A stretch of DNA of 13,338 nt from Oscillospiraceae bacterium (GTDB lineage: Bacteria; Bacillota; Clostridia; Oscillospirales; Oscillospiraceae), in assembly GCA_017521875.1 (NCBI GenBank), contig JAFXBH010000100.1:1-13338 (forward strand). Direction: 5' to 3'. This document shows positions 6,574 through 13,116 of this stretch, piece after piece. A model generated the notes under the pieces. It searched no databases. It was not told the origin of the DNA and was given only the letters and a program-made list of their open reading frames with translations. Each line of letters begins with the position of its first letter. Position 1 is the stretch's first letter. The translations under genes were made by a program, and so were the position numbers.

Positions 6574-6616
6574 TTGTAAAATATAGGGATTTGTGGTAAA
6601 CTAAGAAAAATATAAT
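6574..6616 (+). promoter_or_regulatory. Candidate prfC promoter region
   Basis: Two readings are possible. TTGTAA (6574-6579), a 17-bp spacer and TAAACT (6597-6602) match four of six bases in each box. Alternatively TATAAT (6611-6616) is a perfect -10 with no good -35 at 16-18 bp. Both would start transcripts upstream of the small reading frame at 6643 and leave an 80-100 nt leader before prfC. Confidence 0.35.
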
Positions 6617-6642
6617 GGATAGTATGGCCTTTGGAGGAAATT

Positions 6643-6666
6643 ATGGGATTTTCATTTCCACCCTAA
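6643..6666 (+). CDS. Possible seven-residue leader peptide upstream of prfC
   Basis: The frame reads MGFSFPP then TAA. Its start context, TTTGGAGGAAATTATG, is nearly the same as that of prfC, TTTGGAGGGAAATTATG, so it has a strong ribosome binding site at normal spacing. It ends in Pro-Pro-stop, a context known to slow termination in bacteria. CCCTC just after the stop (6669-6673) can pair with GAGGG (6699-6703) in the prfC ribosome binding site, leaving the opportunity for a ribosome paused at the leader stop to expose that site. Conservation is not known, and a chance reading frame cannot be excluded at this length. Confidence 0.35.
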   Translation: MGFSFPP

Positions 6667-6708
6667 ACCCCTCTTGGAGATGCAAACAATCATATTTGGA
6701 GGGAAATT

Positions 6709-8301
6709 ATGTCAACTTTAGAAGAAGAAATCAGCCGCCGTCGGACATTTGCCATCATCTCTCACCCCGATGCCGGTAAAACCACTTTAACGGAAAAATT
6801 CCTGCTGTACGGCGGCGCCATCGCCCAGGCCGGCGTGGTCAAGGGTAAGAAAAACTCCCGGGCGGCCACCTCTGACTGGATGGAGATCGAAAAACAGAGA
6901 GGTATCTCTGTCACATCTTCTGTGATGCAGTTCCAGTACGGCGGATTCTGCATTAACATTCTGGACACCCCCGGCCACCAGGACTTCTCGGAAGATACCT
7001 ACCGTACCCTGATGGCAGCGGATGCTGCGGTCATGGTCATCGACGGCGCCAAGGGCGTGGAGCCCCAGACCCGGAAACTGTTCAAAGTTTGCGCTATGCG
7101 GCACATTCCCATCTTCACCTTTGTGAACAAAATGGACCGGGAGACCCAGGATCCCTTCGACCTGCTTGACGAAGTGGAACGGGAACTGGGCATTGAGACC
7201 TACGCTATGAACTGGCCCATCGGCAGCGGCAAGGATTTTCAGGGCGTGTACGACCGGGAAAAGAGCCAACTGCTGTTCTTCTCCGGTGTCAACGGCAAAG
7301 CCAAGGCGGATAAAATGGCGGTGGATCTGTACGATCCCCAGGTGGCAGTGCTGTTGGATTCTGAAAGCAAGCATCAGCAACTGATCGATGATGTGGAACT
7401 GCTGTCCGCCGGTCGGGAAATGGATATGGAAGCGGTGCGCAACGGTGGGTTGTCCCCGGTGTTCTTTGGCTCTGCGCTGACCAATTTCGGCATTGAGCCG
7501 TTTTTGGAGAACTTCCTGAAACTGACCCCGCCCCCTCTGTCTAGAGTGGCGGATTGCGGTGAAATCGATACTTTTTCCCCGGATTTTTCCGCATTTGTGT
7601 TCAAAATCCAGGCAAATATGAACAAAGCCCACCGAGACCGTCTGGCATTTATGCGGATCTGTTCCGGTAAATTCCAGCGGGATACGGAGTATTACCATAT
7701 GCAGGGCGGCCGGAAAATGCGGCTTTCCCAGCCCCAGCAACTGATGGCTGCGGAGCGGGAGATCGTGGACGAAGCCTACGCCGGTGACGTGATCGGCGTG
7801 TTCGACCCGGGCATTTTCTCCATTGGCGATACCATTACCGTGCCGGGTAAGAAATTCCTCTATTCCGGCATTCCCACCTTTGCGCCCGAGCATTTCTGCC
7901 GGGTTTCCGCCAAGGATTCCATGAAGCGGAAGCAGTTCGTCAAGGGTACGGAGCAGATCGCCCAAGAGGGTGCAATCCAGATCTTCAAAGTCCCCAATTC
8001 CGGTATGGAAGAGGTGATCGTGGGCGTGGTGGGTACGCTGCAGTTTGAGGTATTCCAGTACCGGATGAAGAACGAGTACGGCGTGGATCTGCGGATGGAT
8101 ATGCTGCCGTATGAGGAAATCCGCCTGATCGAAAGTTACCCCGGCGACCTGACGGATCTGAATTTGGGCAGCGATGCGGAACTGCTGGAAGACTACCGTG
8201 GTCGGAATCTACTGGTATTCAGCAGTTTTTGGGCCATTGATTTCACCTGCAAGCGGAATCCCGGTCTGAAACTTCGGGAAATCGTTGTAGAAGAAGGCTA
8301 A
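6709..8301 (+). CDS. prfC: Peptide chain release factor 3
   Basis: RF3 is a cytoplasmic translational GTPase that removes RF1 and RF2 from the ribosome after peptide release. The 530 residues match the family (~529). GTPase motifs are G1 SHPDAGKTT (18-26), G2 with T69 in GISVTSS, G3 DTPGH (86-90), G4 NKMD (140-143) and G5 around GSAL (254-257). The G-domain is followed by domain II (about 290-390, with FKIQANMNKAHRDR and the SGKF segment) and the RF3-specific C-terminal domain. RF3 is told from EF-G by the short length and by SDWMEIEKQRGISV. The start is supported by GGAGGG (6698-6703) 5 nt upstream. It is a single-gene unit behind a leader with a possible regulatory peptide and ends at a hairpin terminator. 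Confidence 0.96.
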   Translation: MSTLEEEISRRRTFAIISHPDAGKTTLTEKFLLYGGAIAQAGVVKGKKNSRAATSDWMEIEKQRGISVTSSVMQFQYGGFCINILDTPGHQDFSEDTYRTLMAADAAVMVIDGAKGVEPQTRKLFKVCAMRHIPIFTFVNKMDRETQDPFDLLDEVERELGIETYAMNWPIGSGKDFQGVYDREKSQLLFFSGVNGKAKADKMAVDLYDPQVAVLLDSESKHQQLIDDVELLSAGREMDMEAVRNGGLSPVFFGSALTNFGIEPFLENFLKLTPPPLSRVADCGEIDTFSPDFSAFVFKIQANMNKAHRDRLAFMRICSGKFQRDTEYYHMQGGRKMRLSQPQQLMAAEREIVDEAYAGDVIGVFDPGIFSIGDTITVPGKKFLYSGIPTFAPEHFCRVSAKDSMKRKQFVKGTEQIAQEGAIQIFKVPNSGMEEVIVGVVGTLQFEVFQYRMKNEYGVDLRMDMLPYEEIRLIESYPGDLTDLNLGSDAELLEDYRGRNLLVFSSFWAIDFTCKRNPGLKLREIVVEEG

Positions 8302-8302
8302 A

Positions 8303-8332
8303 AAATCCCGGCGGCGTATTCCGCCGGGATTT
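8303..8332 (+). terminator. Terminator of prfC
   Basis: AAATCCCGGCGG (8303-8314) pairs perfectly over 12 bp with CCGCCGGGATTT (8321-8332) around a 6-nt loop, 1 bp after the stop codon. The T tract is short, so termination may be partial. Confidence 0.75.
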
Positions 8333-8335
8333 CTA

Positions 8336-8474
8336 ATGTATAATTGAAAATGGAAAATGTATAATGGATGTGTCGGCTTTGCCGACAGATTCAAATCATC
8401 GCTGTAAGCGATACAACAATTTTCAATTTTCAATTCTCCATTCTCAATTATCCATTCTCCATTTTCAATTTTTT
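8336..8474. repeat. MITE-like A+T-rich element with two-hairpin core (copy 1)
   Basis: Imperfect inverted arms made of AATTGAAAATGG-like units (left about 8340-8368, right about 8416-8474) flank a core. The core has hairpin 1, TGTCGGC-TTT-GCCGACA (8371-8387), a 10-nt linker, and hairpin 2, ATCGCT-GTA-AGCGAT (8398-8412). The right arm is longer than the left and contains several CAATTCTCCATT-like units. The same architecture with different arm sequence recurs at 10308-10420. It fills the gap between the prfC terminator and the pit promoter. No coding sequence is present. Confidence 0.7.
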
Positions 8475-8475
8475 A

Positions 8476-8504
8476 TTGACGGGTGGGCGGAGGTATAGTA
8501 CAAT
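8476..8504 (+). promoter_or_regulatory. Sigma-A promoter of pit-DUF47
   Basis: TTGACG (8476-8481), a 17-bp spacer and TACAAT (8499-8504) give five of six consensus bases in each box. It begins directly after the MITE-like element's right arm and leaves a leader of about 50 nt before pit. Confidence 0.85.
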
Positions 8505-8560
8505 AGAAAACAGAAAAATATGGTTTATGATGACGAGAAAAACCTGTTTGGAGGATTTTT

Positions 8561-9616
8561 ATGGATACTTCCCTTGCGTATTTCTGGAGTCAAATGACCG
8601 CCAATCCCCTGCTGTTCATTGCGGTGGTAATGACTTTGGGTGTGATTTTGGTCAACGGCTGGACGGATGCGCCCAACGCCATCGCCACCTGCGTGGTGAC
8701 CCGGTGTATGTCTGCCCGGGCGGCCATCATTATGGCGGCTGTTTTTAACTTCCTTGGCGTGTATGTGATGACCATGCTCAGTCCCAAGGTGGCCGAGACC
8801 ATCACCAAAATGGTGGACTTCGGCAACGATCCGGACAAAGCCATCATCGCCCTGAGCGCTGCCATGTTCGCCATCGTCACTTGGGCCACTGCCGCATTCG
8901 TCTTCGGCATTCCCACCAGCGAAAGCCATGCGCTGATCGCCGGCCTCACCGGCTCTGCCATCGCCCTCAACGGCAGTTTTGATGCCGTGAACGGCGGAGA
9001 ATGGGTCAATGTGCTTTACGGCATCGTGGTTTCCGTGATTTTGGGCTTCGGTCTGGGTTGGGTGGTATGTAAGTTGGTCACCGTGGCGTTCCGGAATGTG
9101 GAACGGCGAAAGACCGAACCGGTCTTTAAATACGCGCAGATCGCCGGCGCGGCCTATTCTGCCTTTATGCACGGCGCCCAAGACGGCCAGAAATTTATGG
9201 GTATCATCATCCTGTGCCTGTTTATGTCTCAGGGCCAGTCCATTCCTGCCGGTATGCAGCCGGCCACCTGGATCATGATCCTCTGCGCGGTGATTATGGG
9301 TCTTGGAACTGCCATCGGCGGCAAAAAAATCATCAAGTCCGTAGGTATGGACATGGTAAAACTGGAGAAATACCAAGGTTTTTCTGCTGACCTGTCTGCA
9401 TCCTCTGCGTTGCTGCTTTGCTCTGTGTTAGGCCTGCCGGTTTCTACGACCCACGCAAAGACCACCTCCATTATGGGCGTGGGCGCAGTGAGAAATGTGA
9501 AAGCCATCAACTTTGGCGTGGTGAAAGAAATGGTGCTCACCTGGGTGCTGACATTCCCCGGCTGCGGCGTGATCGGCTTTTTGATGACCAAACTGTTCTT
9601 GGCAATCTTCTGCTAA
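8561..9616 (+). CDS. pit: PiT family inorganic phosphate transporter
   Basis: PiT proteins are membrane carriers that take up phosphate (as metal-phosphate with H+ or Na+). The 351 residues are almost wholly hydrophobic helices. The family's internal duplication is visible: NGWTDAPNAIAT (32-43) with GIPTSESHALIAG (from 116) in the first half, and HGAQDGQKFMG (around 204-214) with GLPVSTTHAKTT (291-302) in the second. It is shorter than E. coli PitA (~500), as usual for Gram-positive forms that lack the long central loop. GGAGGA lies 5 nt before the ATG. The DUF47/PhoU-like gene follows 29 bp downstream in the same transcript, a standard pairing, though DUF47 more often comes first. Substrate could include other oxyanions such as sulfate, which cannot be excluded from motifs. 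Confidence 0.9.
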   Translation: MDTSLAYFWSQMTANPLLFIAVVMTLGVILVNGWTDAPNAIATCVVTRCMSARAAIIMAAVFNFLGVYVMTMLSPKVAETITKMVDFGNDPDKAIIALSAAMFAIVTWATAAFVFGIPTSESHALIAGLTGSAIALNGSFDAVNGGEWVNVLYGIVVSVILGFGLGWVVCKLVTVAFRNVERRKTEPVFKYAQIAGAAYSAFMHGAQDGQKFMGIIILCLFMSQGQSIPAGMQPATWIMILCAVIMGLGTAIGGKKIIKSVGMDMVKLEKYQGFSADLSASSALLLCSVLGLPVSTTHAKTTSIMGVGAVRNVKAINFGVVKEMVLTWVLTFPGCGVIGFLMTKLFLAIFC

Positions 9617-9645
9617 TGTTCTGAACATAAGAAAGGAAATGAATT

Positions 9646-10266
9646 ATGGCTAAATCTGACCGTTTGTATTTTGAAAATTATACCGCAGCCGCCCAGTGCT
9701 GCAACAAGGCCGCTGCCTACCTGCAGGCATGCCTGACCAACTATGACTATGCCAACATCGAGACCATGCTGCGGGAAATGCACGAACTGGAGCATGCGGC
9801 TGACGGCGTGAAGCATGAGATGACCGCTATGCTGGCCAAGGCTTTCGTGACCCCCATGGATCGGGAAGATATGGCCCAGATCAGCGCCAATATCGACGAA
9901 GTGGCTGACTTTATCGAGGAAGTGCTGCAGCGGATCTATGTGAACCGCATCCAGACCATTATGCCCGAGGCCGTTGCCTTTGCCGGCAAGATCGTAGAGT
10001 GCTGCCAGATGATGACCGATATGCTGAGCGAACTGCCCAACTTCAAAAAGCCTAAGAAACTCCACGAGATGATCATAAATTTGAGCCATAAGGAAGAAGA
10101 GTGCGACCAGTTGTATCTGGAAGCAACCTTAAAGGCTGCGGATTTCTCTTCCGATGTGCTGACGGTAATCTTCTGGCGTGAGATCTTCGACAAACTGGAA
10201 AAATGTGCCGACGCCTGCGAACATGTGGGCGACAGCATCGAAACCATCGTAATGAAAAACTCCTGA
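9646..10266 (+). CDS. DUF47 family PhoU-like protein, partner of PiT
   Basis: This 206-residue, all-helical protein of the DUF47 (Pit accessory, PhoU-like) family is expected in the cytoplasm at the membrane, modulating phosphate uptake through the adjacent PiT carrier. Typical sequences are ELEHAAD (47-53), the strongly conserved FVTPMDREDM (67-76), HKEEECDQLY (148-157) and EIFDKLEKCADACEHVGDSIE (from 179). Their spaced Glu and Asp residues match the metal-binding E-x-x-x-D pattern of PhoU. AAGGA at 9633-9637 supports the ATG. The stop codon overlaps the base of a strong terminator, so the operon is pit-DUF47 only. The exact regulatory mechanism is not known from sequence. Confidence 0.9.
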   Translation: MAKSDRLYFENYTAAAQCCNKAAAYLQACLTNYDYANIETMLREMHELEHAADGVKHEMTAMLAKAFVTPMDREDMAQISANIDEVADFIEEVLQRIYVNRIQTIMPEAVAFAGKIVECCQMMTDMLSELPNFKKPKKLHEMIINLSHKEEECDQLYLEATLKAADFSSDVLTVIFWREIFDKLEKCADACEHVGDSIETIVMKNS

Positions 10267-10307
10267 TAAAAAATTCCCGGCGGTGTGCCCGCCGGGAATT
10301 TTTTATC
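10265..10307 (+). terminator. Terminator of the pit operon
   Basis: This is a perfect 19-bp stem (10265-10283 with 10289-10307) with a 5-nt loop; the G+C core CCCGGCGG/CCGCCGGG is flanked by A and T runs. It overlaps the stop codon of the DUF47 gene. The paired A/T runs make it potentially bidirectional. Confidence 0.93.
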
Positions 10308-10420
10308 AATGCATAATGCATAATTCATAATGCATAATGAATGTGTCGCTTTGCGACACAATTTAATCATTGCCGGAGGCAATACCATAATTATGCATTC
10401 AGCATTCTGCATTCTGCATT
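10308..10420. repeat. MITE-like A+T-rich element with two-hairpin core (copy 2)
   Basis: Inverted arms are built from ATGCATAATGCATAA-like units on the left (10308-10340) and ATTCTGCATT-like units on the right (about 10386-10420). The core has hairpin 1, TGTGTCGC-TTT-GCGACACA (10342-10360), a short linker AT-TTAATC, and hairpin 2, ATTGCC-GGA-GGCAAT (10369-10383). Stem lengths, loop sizes and linker match copy 1 at 8336-8474 although arms and stem bases differ. It lies exactly between two terminators, with no gene. Confidence 0.7.
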
Positions 10421-10421
10421 A

Positions 10422-10446
10422 AAAAACCGCCCTTGGGGCGGTTTTT
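10422..10446 (-). terminator. Terminator of the amidohydrolase gene
   Basis: AAAAACCGCCC (10422-10432) pairs with GGGCGGTTTTT (10436-10446) around a 3-nt loop. On the minus strand it lies 6 bp beyond the stop codon at 10453 and ends in a run of six T. Confidence 0.88.
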
Positions 10447-10452
10447 CTTATC

Positions 10453-11358
10453 TTAGTGGATGTCCAGCAACTTAGCGGCGTTGTCGTAAGCGATCTTCCG
10501 GAAGGTAGTCTCGCTGATCTTGCCCTGCTGACGCCAGGACAGCAACAGTTCGTCCAGACCCACGAACATATCCTCAGCCACCATATCGGTGCCGAAGTAC
10601 AGCCGGTCTTCAAACTCAGACAGGAAACGGGGGCCGTAGGAGTGATCCCGGTTCATTGCGTTGAAGCAAGTGCCGTCGGACAGGTCGCCACACAGGTTTT
10701 CGTATCTGCGGAACAACTTGGGCACAACGCCCTCTTCCAGAATGGGATTGCTGTTCAGTCTGCCCTGCTGGCCGTTGATGCCAAAGTAAACACCACGCTC
10801 TGCGGGGGTCTCCAACTTGGCGATCTCACACCAGAACACAGGGCCGTGGCCGAAGATCTTCAGGTTGGGGAACTGCAGCAGGGTGTACTCCAACTGGGGC
10901 AGGCCGGCATCGTCGTACAGGCCGAAGTCACAGTCTTTCTGCACAGAGCCGTCGAATACGATGGGCATATTTTCCTTTGCGGCGCAGGCAAACAGGTTCT
11001 GCACCTTGGGATCCAGCAATTCCATATTGGGCATTACTTCGCCGATACCCTTACAGCCCAGGCTCTTGTAGTACCGCATAACCTCGTCCAGAGGAGCGGT
11101 GGGAGAGTTGGTCATTGCCCGGGGGTCAACATTGCAGTAGGGAATGAATCTGTCGGGATGCTTTTGGCAGATTTCCACCACATCTTCCACAGACTGTACG
11201 AAGTAAATTTCAGAGTTGATAACCGGCAGCAAAACGGCGTAGTCCACCTTCATTTTGTCATACCGTCTGATCAGTTGCTCGGGGGTGCAGAAGGGGGGTA
11301 CATACTGATTGCAGAAAGGAAGAACGCGATAACAATGGGAATGAATGTCAATAAACAT
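10453..11358 (-). CDS. Amidohydrolase-type metal-dependent hydrolase (TIM barrel)
   Basis: This 301-residue protein matches the amidohydrolase 2 (COG2159-like) family of TIM-barrel hydrolases and decarboxylases. Seen are the N-terminal metal pair H6 and H8 in FIDIHSH, GIGEV with E107, H171 in IFGHGP and the barrel-end D258 in LYFGTDM. The usual strand-5 histidine appears replaced: the PIVFDGS segment has D136 where relatives often have His, so metal binding may differ. The substrate cannot be named; relatives act on aromatic acids and other small carboxylates. GGAGG (11366-11370) lies 7 nt before the ATG. It has its own promoter at 11391-11419, but no terminator separates it from the decarboxylase genes upstream, so it may also receive read-through from them. 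Confidence 0.8.
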   Translation of the reverse strand: MFIDIHSHCYRVLPFCNQYVPPFCTPEQLIRRYDKMKVDYAVLLPVINSEIYFVQSVEDVVEICQKHPDRFIPYCNVDPRAMTNSPTAPLDEVMRYYKSLGCKGIGEVMPNMELLDPKVQNLFACAAKENMPIVFDGSVQKDCDFGLYDDAGLPQLEYTLLQFPNLKIFGHGPVFWCEIAKLETPAERGVYFGINGQQGRLNSNPILEEGVVPKLFRRYENLCGDLSDGTCFNAMNRDHSYGPRFLSEFEDRLYFGTDMVAEDMFVGLDELLLSWRQQGKISETTFRKIAYDNAAKLLDIH

Positions 11359-11390
11359 AACAGTACCTCCGTATGTATTTATGATTATTT

Positions 11391-11419
11391 ACTATATCTG
11401 CAAAAACCGGGAAAGTCAA
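11391..11419 (-). promoter_or_regulatory. Sigma-A promoter of the amidohydrolase gene
   Basis: On the minus strand TTGACT (11414-11419), a 17-bp spacer and TATAGT (11391-11396) match five of six bases in each box. It lies in the 80-bp gap after the decarboxylase beta-subunit gene and leaves a short leader of about 25-30 nt. Confidence 0.83.
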
Positions 11420-11438
11420 GGAATTATAAAGTATTTTC

Positions 11439-12704
11439 TTAACCAAACACGCTCAGCAGGAAGCCTGCGGCGATGGCAGAGCCGATGACGCCGGCCACAT
11501 TGGGGCCCATGGCGTGCATCAGCAGGAAGTTGCTGGGGTTGGCCTTCTGGCCTTCCAGATTGGCCACACGGGCGGCCATAGGCACGGCGGAAACGCCGGC
11601 AGAGCCGATGAGGGGATTGACTTTGCCCTTGGTAAGTTTGTACATGATCACACCGCAAACCAATCCGCCGCAAGTGGACAGAATGAAGGCGGCCACGCCC
11701 AGTACCACAATCATGAGGGTCTCGCCGGTGAGGAAGGTAGCGCCCACCATCGTTGCGCCCACGGAAGTAGACAGCAAAATGGTGACGATATTCATCAGGG
11801 CATTCTGGGCGGTGTCACTGAGACGGTCAGTGACACCGGTCTCTTTCAACAGGTTACCCAGCATCAGGCAGCCGATCAGGGGAGCGGTATCCGGCAGCAG
11901 CAGCGCCACAAACAAGGTGACCACGATGGGGAATACGATCTTCTCCGCCTTGGAAACATTCCGGGTCTGCTCCATCTTCACCTTCCGCATCTCGGGGGTG
12001 GTCAGCAATTTCATAAAGGGCGGCTGGATCAGGGGGATCAGCGCCATATAGGAGTAGGCGGCTACGGCGATGGCGCCCAGCAGAGGGGGTGCCAGTTTAG
12101 TGGCGACGAAAATAGCGGTAGGGCCGTCAGCGCCGCCGATAATACCGATGGAAGCGGCCTGCTCAGGGGTGAACTTCAACAGGATCGCGCAGATAAAAGC
12201 GGCAAACACGCCCATCTGGGCAGCAGCGCCCAGCAGCAAACTCTTGGGGTTAGACAGCAGAGGACCAAAGTCGGTCATAGCACCCACGCCAATGAAGATC
12301 AGGCAGGGGTAAATGGAAGTCTTGACACCGATGTAGAAGAAGTCCAGCAGACCGCCATTGCTGAGAATGGTGCCGTAGGAGTGGTAGTTGGGATTGGCGA
12401 TCTTCTCGCCCAACTCGTTGAGCAGGAAATTGCCCTCAGCGTCCTTCAAAAACTCGGACATAAAACTTTCCCACAGTTCCTGGTTGTACAGACCTGCACC
12501 GGGCAGGTTACTGAGGATACAACCAAAGGCAATGCCGCACAGCAGCAGCGGCTCAAATTTCTTTACGATGGCCAAATACAGCAGCACGCAGCCGATGGCG
12601 ATCATCACCAGGTTCTGCCAGCCGCCGTCGGCCAAAAAGCCGGTAATCAGTTTGGAAAAACCGGAGTCATTCCACAGATTTAAGAGAGTTTGTCCAATAT
12701 GCAT
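11439..12704 (-). CDS. Sodium ion-translocating decarboxylase, beta subunit (OadB/GcdB/MmdB type)
   Basis: The beta subunit is the membrane channel of biotin-dependent Na+ pumps; it decarboxylates carboxybiotin and exports sodium ions. The 421-residue protein is mostly transmembrane helices. It contains GIIGGADGPTAIF with D193, equivalent to the essential aspartate (D203 in Klebsiella OadB), LSTSVGATMVGATFL, and the C-terminal NPLIGSAGVSAVPMAARV and HAMGPNVAGVIGSA segments. AAGGAGG at 12714-12720 lies inside the end of the gamma gene, and its ATG overlaps the gamma stop codon (TAATG). The carboxyltransferase alpha and biotin-carrier subunits are not in the window and may lie beyond its right edge. 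Which acid is decarboxylated (oxaloacetate, methylmalonyl-CoA or glutaconyl-CoA) cannot be told from beta alone. Confidence 0.93.
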   Translation of the reverse strand: MHIGQTLLNLWNDSGFSKLITGFLADGGWQNLVMIAIGCVLLYLAIVKKFEPLLLCGIAFGCILSNLPGAGLYNQELWESFMSEFLKDAEGNFLLNELGEKIANPNYHSYGTILSNGGLLDFFYIGVKTSIYPCLIFIGVGAMTDFGPLLSNPKSLLLGAAAQMGVFAAFICAILLKFTPEQAASIGIIGGADGPTAIFVATKLAPPLLGAIAVAAYSYMALIPLIQPPFMKLLTTPEMRKVKMEQTRNVSKAEKIVFPIVVTLFVALLLPDTAPLIGCLMLGNLLKETGVTDRLSDTAQNALMNIVTILLSTSVGATMVGATFLTGETLMIVVLGVAAFILSTCGGLVCGVIMYKLTKGKVNPLIGSAGVSAVPMAARVANLEGQKANPSNFLLMHAMGPNVAGVIGSAIAAGFLLSVFG

Positions 12705-13045
12705 TATTGTTCAACCTCCTTGATAGAGATAAACCGCAGTTCGTTGATGGGCTTGCCCATCTTGTCAGCCACAATGGCCATCAGCATGGCGGCGGTTTTG
12801 GGCTCAACATTGTACAGTTTCACGCCGCCGGCAGCGCCGGGAGCCAAAACAGGCGCGGGGGCGGGAATCTCTGCCGCCGGGGAAACGGGAGCGGCCGCTT
12901 TTTTCTTCTTTTCCGCGGCCACAAAAGCCTTGCCCAGCAGGGTTACCACGATCATCAGCAGGATCAGGCCGAAAAATACCACGGCGTAACCCAGCAGGGC
13001 GGTAATGCCTGCGTCGGTAAAAGTGTAAGTATCAGTCAAAATCAT
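12704..13045 (-). CDS. Sodium ion-translocating decarboxylase, gamma/delta-type small subunit (OadG family)
   Basis: This 113-residue protein has the OadG/MmdD layout. A short N-terminal segment leads into one transmembrane helix (about residues 14-42, GITALLGYAVVFFGLILLMI onward). A lysine cluster AEKKKKA and a flexible Ala/Pro linker (about 50-72) follow, then a small C-terminal domain VKLYNVEPKTAAMLMAIVADK ending near FISIKEVEQ. The family anchors and assembles the decarboxylase complex beside the beta channel. AAGGAG (13055-13060) lies 9 nt before the ATG. Stop and the beta start share one base, so the two are translationally coupled. No clear promoter was found between the gene and repeat field 4; transcription may begin beyond the window. 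Confidence 0.85.
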   Translation of the reverse strand: MILTDTYTFTDAGITALLGYAVVFFGLILLMIVVTLLGKAFVAAEKKKKAAAPVSPAAEIPAPAPVLAPGAAGGVKLYNVEPKTAAMLMAIVADKMGKPINELRFISIKEVEQ

Positions 13046-13116
13046 AATTTTTATCTCCTTGGGGATATATGCAATTATGCATTATTGCGAATTCGTGTTG
13101 ATGAAACACCCACGTT

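Noticed and set aside
5869-6599. Open frames of 150-163 codons across the repeat field (5869-6360 and 6147-6599, plus strand).
   Set aside because: Their residues are repeated translations of the palindromes or antisense to the aldolase gene; no ribosome binding site or recognisable domain.
6787-7965. A 392-codon minus-strand frame inside prfC.
   Set aside because: It is antisense to a fully supported prfC and its His/Gly/Gln-rich composition is typical of the complement of G+C-rich genes.
8368-8748. A 126-codon plus-strand frame spanning the MITE-like element and the start of pit.
   Set aside because: Its N-terminal part is translation of the A+T-rich repeat arms and the rest is out of frame with pit.
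13065-13095. ATGCATTATTGC-like sequence upstream of the gamma-subunit gene resembling the arms of the element at 10308-10420.
   Set aside because: Too short and lacks the two-hairpin core; chance A+T-rich similarity is likely.
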